A model generated the notes under the pieces. It saw nothing but the letters and a program-made list of their open reading frames with translations, ran no database searches and was not told the DNA's origin. Made by a program: the position numbers and the translations under genes. Positions 5,735 through 12,035 of a stretch of 13,306 nucleotides of DNA are shown here, in pieces. Within the stretch, counting starts at the first letter, position 1; every line of letters begins with the position of its first letter. Origin of the DNA: JBDSLU01 sp039916225 (GTDB lineage Bacteria > Acidobacteriota > Vicinamibacteria > Vicinamibacterales > Vicinamibacteraceae); the NCBI GenBank assembly GCA_039916225.1, contig JBDSLU010000136.1:1-13306 (forward strand), written 5' to 3'.

Positions 5735-7015
5735 ATGAAGGTCCTGGTGGTGGGCGGAGGCGCGCGCGAGCACGCCTTGGCGTGGAAATTCAGGCAGGAA
5801 GCCTCGGTGACGGAGGTCCTGACCACGCCAGGCAATCCCGGAACGGCTCAGCTGGGACGCGCTTACCCGGTCTCGGCGACCGATATCGACGGGCTGGTCG
5901 ACCTCGCCCGGTCCGAATCGATCGACCTGACCGTGGTCGGGCCGGAGGCGCCCCTCGAGCGCGGCCTGGCCGATGCCTTTGCCTCCGAAGGACTCGTGAT
6001 CTTCGGGCCGAGCCGGCAGGCGGCCCGGCTCGAGACCAGCAAAGCGTTCGCCAAGCACCTGATGGGCATCGCCGGCGTGCCGACGGCTCGATACCGCGTC
6101 ACCGAGAGCCCCGAGCAGGCGATTGCGGCGGTCGGAGAGTTGGGGGGCGCGGTCGCCCTCAAGGCCGACGGTCTCGCCGGCGGCAAGGGCGTCATCGTCG
6201 TCGACAACGCCGAAGCGGCCCTCGACGCCATCGAGTCGCTGATGGTCCACCGCAAGGTCGGCGATGCTGGCCGGACGCTGGTGGTCGAAGAGCGTCTGGA
6301 AGGCCCCGAGGTGTCGTTCTTCGTCGTCGCCGACGGCGATCGGGCGGTCTCGCTGGGATCGGCGCAGGACCACAAGCGCGCCTACGACGACGACCAGGGC
6401 CCCAACACCGGCGGCATGGGCGCCTTCTCGCCGAGTCCGCTGCTGACCGCCGATCTCGAGGCGCGGGTGATGCGCGAGATCGTCGAGCCGGTCATCGACG
6501 CGATGAAGGCCGACGGGTCGCCGTTCCGCGGCTTCCTCTACGTCGGCCTGATGCTGACGACCGACGGGCCGAAGGTCATCGAGTTCAACGTTCGCCTCGG
6601 CGATCCCGAAGCGCAGGTCCTGCTGCCGAGAATGAGGTTCGACCTGGCCGACCTCCTGATGGCGGCGGCGTCGGACGGGATTCCGGCCGGCTTCCGCGCC
6701 CACGCCGACGACCAGCCCCACGTCGGCGTCGTGCTCGCCTCCGCCGGCTATCCCGACCACATCCACGTCGGGCAACCGATCGCCGGCTTCGACGCCGCGG
6801 CGGCGCTCGAGGACGTGCTCGTCTTCCACGGCGGTACGCGCAAGGACAAGGATCGGATCGTCACCGCCGGCGGGCGCGTGGTGACGGTCGTGGGCCGCGG
6901 CCGCGATTTCCGCGCCGCCATCGATCGGGCCTACGCCGGGGTCGAGGCGATCCAGTTCGATGGCCGCCATGTCCGCCGCGACATCGGCCGCAAAGCGCTG
7001 GGAGGTGTCCTGTGA
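5735..7015 (+). CDS. purD: Phosphoribosylamine-glycine ligase (GAR synthetase)
   Basis: A 426-residue cytoplasmic ATP-grasp enzyme joining glycine to 5-phosphoribosylamine with ATP, the second step of de novo purine synthesis. The N-terminal domain starts with MKVLVVGGGAREHALAW. The ATP-grasp region carries ALKADGLAGGKGV at 141-153, QDHKRAYDDDQGPNTGGMGA at 211-230, and the PurD signature RLGDPEAQVLL at 287-297. The C-terminal domain (about 325-420) contains HVGVVLASAGYP and ends normally. Length is typical. The ATG at 5735 is chosen because the protein begins exactly at the conserved first strand; an in-frame ATG at 5675 would add 20 unconserved residues. The gene heads a plus-strand unit and overlaps the next gene by 4 bases. 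No other purine gene is nearby. Confidence 0.97.
   Translation: MKVLVVGGGAREHALAWKFRQEASVTEVLTTPGNPGTAQLGRAYPVSATDIDGLVDLARSESIDLTVVGPEAPLERGLADAFASEGLVIFGPSRQAARLETSKAFAKHLMGIAGVPTARYRVTESPEQAIAAVGELGGAVALKADGLAGGKGVIVVDNAEAALDAIESLMVHRKVGDAGRTLVVEERLEGPEVSFFVVADGDRAVSLGSAQDHKRAYDDDQGPNTGGMGAFSPSPLLTADLEARVMREIVEPVIDAMKADGSPFRGFLYVGLMLTTDGPKVIEFNVRLGDPEAQVLLPRMRFDLADLLMAAASDGIPAGFRAHADDQPHVGVVLASAGYPDHIHVGQPIAGFDAAAALEDVLVFHGGTRKDKDRIVTAGGRVVTVVGRGRDFRAAIDRAYAGVEAIQFDGRHVRRDIGRKALGGVL
7001..7006 (+). promoter_or_regulatory. Ribosome binding site deciding the GTG start at 7012
   Basis: GGAGGT inside the last codons of purD, 5 bases before the GTG at 7012. It is a near-perfect Shine-Dalgarno and fixes the start of the overlapping gene. 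Confidence 0.85.
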
Positions 7016-7635
7016 TCCGTCGAATCGTGCTGGTCGCGGCCGTGCTGGGCCTGGCCGTGGCGTCGTTCTGGTTGCCGCGCGAAGAAAACGTCGCGGCCGA
7101 CTCGCTCAACGAGCTGCCGCCGGCGGTGGTCTTCCGCGCCGATCGCGGCAACGCCACGCCTCCCTTCGTCGGACGCTGGGAGCTGACCTTTCCGGAGCAG
7201 CCGCCGACGGCGCAGGCGCTGACGCTGCAGATCGGCACCCCGATCGACGGCACGGCACCGGGTCGACTCACGGCGGCCGCCGGCGACCCGGCCGCTCTGC
7301 TCGCTCAGATCGCCGACGTGCTGAGCGACCGGCCAGCCGGTGCCGAGCTCCCGCCCGTGAGCGAGCTGGCCCTGCGGCTGAACCTGATCGGCGATCACGT
7401 GTCGGTCGGGCACGGCGACGTCGGCTCGATGGTCATCGCCGGCGCGTTCGTCGCCGACCCGGCCGGCGACTGGCGCGTCTATCGGGTGATGCTCGGCGAG
7501 GGCGGACCGGAGTGCTTCCTGGCCATCAGTCCCGGACAGCACGTCGCCGCGCTGCTGCCGCGGGCCATCGAGGACGGTCCGGCCATCCAGGCGCGCTTCC
7601 GCTCGTTGCTGAAGCCGCGTCCGGCGACCAGCTGA
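7012..7635 (+). CDS. Membrane-anchored protein of unknown function
   Basis: A 207-residue protein that I do not recognise. Residues 1-20 (a basic IRRI, then a hydrophobic Val/Ala/Leu core ending near SFWLP) form a signal peptide or N-terminal membrane anchor, so the rest should lie outside the cytoplasm. There is no lipobox cysteine; the only cysteine is Cys168. Residues 52-75 (PFVGRWELTFPEQPPTAQALTL) and 120-145 look like beta-rich stretches. The GTG at 7012 overlaps the purD stop (GTGA) and has a near-perfect Shine-Dalgarno, so the start is firm and expression is coupled to purD. The ABC transporter ATPase starts 13 bases after its stop. A role with that transporter is suggested only by the layout. 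Long open frames running through purD in this register are shadows. Confidence 0.8.
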   Translation: MIRRIVLVAAVLGLAVASFWLPREENVAADSLNELPPAVVFRADRGNATPPFVGRWELTFPEQPPTAQALTLQIGTPIDGTAPGRLTAAAGDPAALLAQIADVLSDRPAGAELPPVSELALRLNLIGDHVSVGHGDVGSMVIAGAFVADPAGDWRVYRVMLGEGGPECFLAISPGQHVAALLPRAIEDGPAIQARFRSLLKPRPATS

Positions 7636-7648
7636 AGGCGCGTCCACA

Positions 7649-8614
7649 GTGGCCATCATCGATGCGCGCGGCCTCGCCCGCGCGTTCAACACCAAGCAGG
7701 GACGGGTCGAAGCCGTCTGCGGCGTCGACCTCCTGGTCGAGCCCGGCGAGATCGTCGGCTTCCTCGGTCCGAACGGGGCCGGCAAGACCACCACGCTGCG
7801 GATGCTGACCACGCTGCTTCAGCCGACCGCCGGCTCGGCGACGGTCGTCGGCTGTGACCTGCTCGCCGACCCGCAGGGCGTCCGCGAGCGCATCGGCTAC
7901 GTGTCGCAGGTCGGCGGAACCGATCCCTCGTGCCCGGTGGGGGAAGAGCTCATTCTGCAGGGCGAGCTGCACGGCCTGTCCCGCGTGGAAGCGAAGCGCC
8001 GGGCCGAAGGCCTCTACGACGACCTCGACCTGCGCGCCATCGCGACGCGGCCAGCGGGATCCCTGTCGGGCGGCCAGCGCCGGCGGCTCGACATCGCCCT
8101 CGGGCTCGTCCACCGGCCGCCGCTGCTCTTCCTCGACGAGCCGAGTACCGGCCTCGATCCGCAGAGCCGCAGCCATCTCTGGGATCTGGTGCGGCGGCTC
8201 CGCAGCGATCTCAAGACGACCGTGTTCCTGACCACGCATTACCTCGACGAGGCCGACGCCCTGGCCGATCGGCTGCTGATCATCGATCACGGCCGCATCG
8301 TCGCCGAAGGGACGCCGGACGCGCTCAAGCGCCGCATCTCGGGCGACGTGGTCACCCTCGAGATCCGCGGCGACGTCGAGCGGGCCCGGCAGGCGATCGT
8401 CGGGCATCCTGGCGTGCGCGACGTCACCGGCAGCGGATCGACGCTGCGCCTCACCGTCGACCACGGCGAGCGTGCGTTGGTCGAGCTCGTCCGCCTCCTC
8501 GACGAAACCGGGGCGACGCTGGTGTCGGTGAACCTGTCGCGACCCACCCTCGACGACGTCTTCCTGACCGTCACCGGCCGATCGCTGCGCGAAGACGCCG
8601 CCCCGGCGGCCTGA
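7649..8614 (+). CDS. ABC transporter ATP-binding protein, DrrA/ABC-2 exporter type
   Basis: A 321-residue ATPase subunit of an ABC-2 exporter. All motifs are intact: Walker A GPNGAGKTT at 40-48 (Lys46), Q-loop Gln87, signature LSGGQ at 139-143, Walker B LLFLDEP at 159-165 with catalytic Glu164, D-loop STGLD, and H-loop His197 in TTHYLDEAD. The C-terminal region from about 225 to 321 (ERALVELVRLLDETGA, then SRPTLDDVFLTVTGR) is the typical extension of the DrrA/CcmA-like subfamily. It would power export of a lipid, drug-like molecule or polysaccharide by its partner permease, encoded 7 bases downstream. The substrate is not visible. The start is a GTG at 7649 with only a weak upstream GAAGG; no better start gives the conserved N-terminus. 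Confidence 0.95.
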   Translation: MAIIDARGLARAFNTKQGRVEAVCGVDLLVEPGEIVGFLGPNGAGKTTTLRMLTTLLQPTAGSATVVGCDLLADPQGVRERIGYVSQVGGTDPSCPVGEELILQGELHGLSRVEAKRRAEGLYDDLDLRAIATRPAGSLSGGQRRRLDIALGLVHRPPLLFLDEPSTGLDPQSRSHLWDLVRRLRSDLKTTVFLTTHYLDEADALADRLLIIDHGRIVAEGTPDALKRRISGDVVTLEIRGDVERARQAIVGHPGVRDVTGSGSTLRLTVDHGERALVELVRLLDETGATLVSVNLSRPTLDDVFLTVTGRSLREDAAPAA

Positions 8615-8621
8615 GTTCCCG

Positions 8622-9380
8622 ATGCGAGTGCTCCGCGACATCCTGCTGATCTACCGCCGTCAGGTGCGGCAATCGCTGCGCGTGCCGATGACCCTCGTGC
8701 TCGGCCTGCTGCAGCCGATGCTCTACCTGCTCTTCTTCGGACCGGTGTTCTCGCGCGTGTCGGCGTCGTTCGGGACCGAAGCCACCGGCCTGCAGCTGTT
8801 CGTGCCCGGCATCCTGGTGCAGCTCGGGATGTTCAGCAGCGCCTTCGTCGGCTTCGGCATCATCGCCGAGCTGCGGCTGGGCATCATCGAGCGCTTCCGG
8901 GTCACGCCGGTCAGCCGCTTGGCGCTGCTGCTCGGCCGCGTGCTCCGGGACGCCTCGCTCCTCGGTCTCCAGGGGTGCGTGCTGCTCATCCTGGCGCTGG
9001 CGCTCGGGTTGCGGGCTCCGTTCCTCGGGCTCGCCATCGCCCTGGCCCTGGTCATCCTGCTGGGCATCGCGCTGTCGTCGCTGTCCTACGCGCTGGGCCT
9101 GGTGACGCGGCAGGAGTTCGTCTTCGCGCCCTTCCTGAACATGGTCCTGGTGCCCGTGCTGCTGCTGTCGGGCATCCTGCTGCCGATGTCGATGGGCCCG
9201 CCCTGGCTGCGGACCCTGTCGCGCTTCAATCCCCTGTCGCACGTCGTCGACGCCATCCGGGACGCCTTCCTCGGCCGCTACGCGACCATGAACGTGGTGG
9301 GGGGCACGCTGGCGGCCGTGGCGCTGGCCATTGTCGCGGTGACGTTGGCGACACGATTGTTCCTTAGGGAGAATGCCTGA
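8622..9380 (+). CDS. ABC-2 type transporter permease, DrrB-like
   Basis: A 252-residue inner-membrane protein with six predicted hydrophobic helices at about 23-42, 60-80, 104-130, 132-157, 169-189 and 226-246. The cytoplasmic-loop sequence GIIERFRVTPVSR and the stretch LLSGILLPMSMGPPWL, followed by LSRFNPLSHVVDAIRD, are typical of ABC-2 permeases of drug and lipid exporters. It forms the transmembrane path for the ATPase encoded immediately upstream; two copies of each would make the working exporter. The ATG at 8622 lies 7 bases after the ATPase stop, without a clear Shine-Dalgarno, so reinitiation is likely. It is the last gene of the purD unit. Confidence 0.94.
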   Translation: MRVLRDILLIYRRQVRQSLRVPMTLVLGLLQPMLYLLFFGPVFSRVSASFGTEATGLQLFVPGILVQLGMFSSAFVGFGIIAELRLGIIERFRVTPVSRLALLLGRVLRDASLLGLQGCVLLILALALGLRAPFLGLAIALALVILLGIALSSLSYALGLVTRQEFVFAPFLNMVLVPVLLLSGILLPMSMGPPWLRTLSRFNPLSHVVDAIRDAFLGRYATMNVVGGTLAAVALAIVAVTLATRLFLRENA

Positions 9381-9419
9381 ACAGAACAGTCGAGCTCGAC
9401 TTCGAATTGCACCGCCGCC

Positions 9420-9449
9420 TTTACGCCGCCGTCAAATTGCCGTAGACTC
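9420..9449 (+). promoter_or_regulatory. Weak candidate promoter for the YjbQ-like gene
   Basis: TTTACG (9420-9425) and TAGACT (9444-9449), each four of six consensus bases, are 18 bp apart. The predicted start near 9456-9457 would coincide with the first base of the hairpin at 9457-9489. The hexamers are weak, so this is only a candidate. Confidence 0.25.
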
Positions 9450-9456
9450 TACAGTT

Positions 9457-9489
9457 ACGGCCGGCTGCTCGTCACGAGTGGGCGGCCGT
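9457..9489 (+). promoter_or_regulatory. Strong stem-loop in the leader of the YjbQ-like gene
   Basis: ACGGCCGGCTGCTC and GAGTGGGCGGCCGT pair as a 14-position stem closing a 5-base loop (GTCAC). Eleven positions are Watson-Crick pairs, two are G-U wobbles and one is a G-G mismatch. It ends 14 bases before the ATG at 9504. There is no T-run after it. It may be a 5' stabilising or translation-controlling hairpin, or a pause or termination site for the transcript from the ABC genes. Confidence 0.55.
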
Positions 9490-9503
9490 GTCAGTTTCCG
9501 CCC

Positions 9504-10577
9504 ATGTCCAATCGGCCCGTCGAGGTGAGCCTCGAGGTCAATCCCGCCGCCCGGCTCGACGTCATCGACGTCGGGCGGGAGGTCCGGGATCAACACGGCG
9601 ACGCGCTCCAGCCCTTCCCGCGGGCGCTGTACTGCTCCTTTCACACGACGGCCGGCTACCTCGATCAGAGCCTGGCGACGCGTCTCGAGCAGGAAGGTGA
9701 GCCGGGCGTCGAGCCCTTCGTGAAGGTCTTCAAGACGATCTTCCCGGAAGGCGCCGGCTACGAGCACGACAAGCTGGAGAAGCGGACCGAGCTCTCCGAC
9801 GAGCAGAAGCGCAACGAGCCGCACAACGCCGACTCACACCTTGCGTTCATCGGAGCCGGGCTGCGCAACTGCGTCACCTACCGCCATCGCCCGGGTGAGC
9901 CGGTCTATTTCGTCGACCTGGACGGGATGAACGAGGGCCAGGCCCGCCAGCGCCAGACGACGATCGTCGGCTTCAGCGATGAAGAGGAAGTCGTCCGGGA
10001 GCGCTTGGTGATCCCGGTCTCGGCGCACCCGATCGACTCGGTGAACCTCAAGGATCCGAAGCTCGGGCTCTACGAGCAGATCGAGGCGCTCACCGCCAAG
10101 TACGACGTCCCCAAGGGCCGCGTCCGCATCGAGCTGGCCAAGGGCGAGCGTCACGCCGGGCTGACCGTCAACGAATACGAAACGCTGCTGATGCGGCACG
10201 ATCTCGCCGAGGTGCTGCGCGAGCCGCTGCGCTTCATGCGCGAGAAGGCGTCGCACCTGCTGGCCCGCCCGCGCGCCATCCCCAATCGCAGCCTCGACTA
10301 CGCCAAGTACGACATGGTCCAGATCTTCAACCAGCTGTTCGACACGTTCCGGATGAACGAGTCGATGGTCGAGCGTCTGGCCGCGCGCGTGCTGGCGGTG
10401 CCCGCCGCGCGCTTCCTGCGCATGAAGCGCTCGGTCAGCCTGCTGGTGTCCGATCGGCAGACGGAAGGCGTCGGGCGCCCGGTGCAAGGCACCTACCAGA
10501 GCCCGATCCTCGTGCAGTGGGCCAAGGCCTCCGCCAAGCAGCGCGAGGTCGACATCGTCCTGACCCGCTTCAAATAG
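9504..10577 (+). CDS. Enlarged YjbQ/UPF0047-like protein
   Basis: A 357-residue protein. Residues 18-160 resemble the YjbQ/UPF0047 fold, a small beta-rich domain for which thiamine-phosphate synthase side activity has been reported. Visible similarities are SFHTTAGYLDQSL at 45-57 (family HTTA-like motif with His47), EHDK with His88, and NADSHLAFIGAGL at 108-120 with His112. The family's GTWQ segment, which normally follows, appears replaced by YFVDLDGM. Typical YjbQ proteins are about 130-150 residues. Here about 195 more follow, a mixed alpha/beta region without cysteine clusters or membrane helices, which I do not recognise. The ATG at 9504 has no clear Shine-Dalgarno and follows a strong hairpin. 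The gene converges on the cytochrome/LRR gene with a 6-bp gap. The YjbQ call is moderate; a function is not assigned. Confidence 0.65.
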   Translation: MSNRPVEVSLEVNPAARLDVIDVGREVRDQHGDALQPFPRALYCSFHTTAGYLDQSLATRLEQEGEPGVEPFVKVFKTIFPEGAGYEHDKLEKRTELSDEQKRNEPHNADSHLAFIGAGLRNCVTYRHRPGEPVYFVDLDGMNEGQARQRQTTIVGFSDEEEVVRERLVIPVSAHPIDSVNLKDPKLGLYEQIEALTAKYDVPKGRVRIELAKGERHAGLTVNEYETLLMRHDLAEVLREPLRFMREKASHLLARPRAIPNRSLDYAKYDMVQIFNQLFDTFRMNESMVERLAARVLAVPAARFLRMKRSVSLLVSDRQTEGVGRPVQGTYQSPILVQWAKASAKQREVDIVLTRFK

Positions 10578-10594
10578 CCGCGCTCAGCGCGGCT
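10576..10594. terminator. Hairpin at the convergent gene junction, possible two-way terminator
   Basis: AGCCGCGC-TCA-GCGCGGCT is a perfect 8-bp stem with a 3-base loop. The stop of the YjbQ-like gene (TAG, 10575-10577) reaches into the stem, and the loop itself is the stop codon of the minus-strand gene (TGA, read from 10586 to 10584). On the minus strand the stem is followed by ATTTG, a very short T-run; on the plus strand there is none. Termination in the minus direction is more likely. Confidence 0.45.
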
Positions 10595-12035
10595 GAACGG
10601 CTGTTCCGGTGGCCCCCGTCGTGGGCGCGGCCTCGCCGCCCGGTTCGTCGTCTCCCAACACGATCTCCAGCTTCGGTGCGGCCGCGCGCAGGCGTTCGAC
10701 GCCGGCTGGCGTCACCGCCGTCTGCCACAGGTAGACGCGGCGCAGCCGCGGCAGCGTGGCCAGCGACGCCAGGCCGGCGTCGGTGACCGGCGTGCCGTAG
10801 GCGTTCAGTGATTCGAGCTGCGCCAGCGGCGCCAGCGCCTGGAGGCCGCGGTCGGTCACCGCGGTGCGGCTGACGTCCAGGCGCGTGAGGTTGGTCAGCT
10901 TGGCGATCGCCGGAAACGCAGCGTCCGTGATGGCCGTGTCGGCCACCGTCAGCCACAGGACGTGCGGCGCGATCGGGCCCAGGCTCGCGACACGGCCGTC
11001 ATCGGCCGGCGGCTCGCGGCCGGAGAGCCGAACCTGCAGGAACGGCGAGCCGTCGGCGACGGTGCGGACATCGATGCCGCGATCGCGGATGGCGGCCAGC
11101 TGTCTGGCATCGGGTATCGCCAGCGAGACAGCCGGGATCGTCGGGCCGCCGCGTGACAGCGGTCCGAGGCGGGCCTCGACGACCGGCAGGACGTCGGGCG
11201 GCACCTCGAGTTCGCCGAGCGGCTGCTCGAAGGACGCGCCGCTGTCGATCCACCAGCGCAGTACGCTGGCGTCCGCGGCCGGCAGCGGGCGCTGGCCGCG
11301 CGGCGGCATCGCGTCCGGATGATCGGGCGGCAACCAGACGCGGCGCACCAGCTCGCTCGCGAGCGCCCGGCCCGGGGTGATGACCGGCCCGTGATCGCCG
11401 CCCTTCAGGATCGCGTCTGGCGTATCGAGCACGAGACCGCCACGCGCGGCGCCGGGCGCGTGGCAGCTGACGCAGTGGCGCTGCAGCACCGGCTGCACGA
11501 GCGCCGGGAAGACCGGGGCGCGTTCCACGGATCCGGCGAACGCCGCGGCCGGCGTGCCGGCGCCACCGAACAGCGTCAGCAGCGGCGCTGGCGCGAACTC
11601 GGTCAGGTAGCCCTCGCCGTGCGTCAGCGTCGCACCGAGATGGCCGGCCCCGGTCAGCGCGATCAGCGTCAGCGCGAGCGCCGCGCCCACGACCCGATCG
11701 CCGGCCCCGGTGCGCTGGCGTCGCCACGCCGCGAGCGCCGTGATCAGCGCGCCGATGGCGACCACGATGCCCAGCTGCAGATGACGCTCGAAGGTCGGGC
11801 CGCCGTAGCCGCCCGACGCGCCGAGCAGGTAGCCGGCGGTGGCGGCGACCGCCGCGACCAGGGCCGCGACGACCAGCAGCGGGAAGCGGGCGGCAAGCCA
11901 CGGCGGCCCGGTGCGGCGTCGAAGGGCGAGCAGTTCGAGCGCGCCGGCGAGCAGCAGGAACGCGATCGGGAAGTGAACGAGCAGCGGATGGAAGCGGCCG
12001 ACGAAGGCGGCCAGTTGCGGGCCCAGTTCGCTCAC
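10584..12035 (-). CDS. Membrane-bound cytochrome c (planctomycete type) with DUF2231-like helices and leucine-rich repeats
   Basis: A 483-residue protein in three parts. Residues about 12-135 form four membrane helices resembling DUF2231, with FHPLLVHFPIA at 15-25 and histidines at 16, 21, 85, 132 and 139. Residues about 175-275 are a planctomycete-type cytochrome c domain (PSCyt1): heme attachment at Cys188-x2-Cys191-His192, LKGGDHGPVITPGRA, MPPRG with Met243 as possible axial ligand, and LRWWIDSGASF. Residues 369-461 hold regular 24-residue leucine-rich repeats, each beginning ITD or VTD or VTP. The cytochrome and repeats should face the periplasm. The GTG at 12035 overlaps the stop of the DUF1501 gene (GTGA); the upstream continuation of this open frame is a shadow. 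An electron-transfer role with the DUF1501 partner is inference. Confidence 0.9.
   Translation of the reverse strand: MSELGPQLAAFVGRFHPLLVHFPIAFLLLAGALELLALRRRTGPPWLAARFPLLVVAALVAAVAATAGYLLGASGGYGGPTFERHLQLGIVVAIGALITALAAWRRQRTGAGDRVVGAALALTLIALTGAGHLGATLTHGEGYLTEFAPAPLLTLFGGAGTPAAAFAGSVERAPVFPALVQPVLQRHCVSCHAPGAARGGLVLDTPDAILKGGDHGPVITPGRALASELVRRVWLPPDHPDAMPPRGQRPLPAADASVLRWWIDSGASFEQPLGELEVPPDVLPVVEARLGPLSRGGPTIPAVSLAIPDARQLAAIRDRGIDVRTVADGSPFLQVRLSGREPPADDGRVASLGPIAPHVLWLTVADTAITDAAFPAIAKLTNLTRLDVSRTAVTDRGLQALAPLAQLESLNAYGTPVTDAGLASLATLPRLRRVYLWQTAVTPAGVERLRAAAPKLEIVLGDDEPGGEAAPTTGATGTAVQPR

Larger units (their letters stand above)
9381..9503. other. 123-bp intergenic region before the YjbQ-like gene
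   Basis: It holds a perfect 12-bp palindrome, GTCGAGCTCGAC at 9389-9400, then an AT-richer patch with weak promoter-like hexamers, and then a strong hairpin at 9457-9489. No terminator with a T-run is seen after the permease gene. Confidence 0.5.

Noticed and set aside
5663..6970. A 435-codon minus-strand open frame antisense to purD
   Set aside because: purD is unmistakable on the other strand, and this frame would overlap the rpsU promoter.
5782..7011. Long plus-strand open frame inside purD, continuous with the 207-residue protein
   Set aside because: It is Arg/Gly-rich shadow sequence of purD. The GTG at 7012 with GGAGGT is the supported start.
7526..9242. Long minus-strand open frames across the ABC transporter genes
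   Set aside because: They are His/Gln/Arg-rich antisense shadows. The ATPase and permease motifs are complete on the plus strand.
9389..9400. Perfect 12-bp palindrome GTCGAGCTCGAC after the permease gene
   Set aside because: There is no loop, no second copy and no T-run. A single short palindrome in G+C-rich DNA is not enough for an operator or terminator call.
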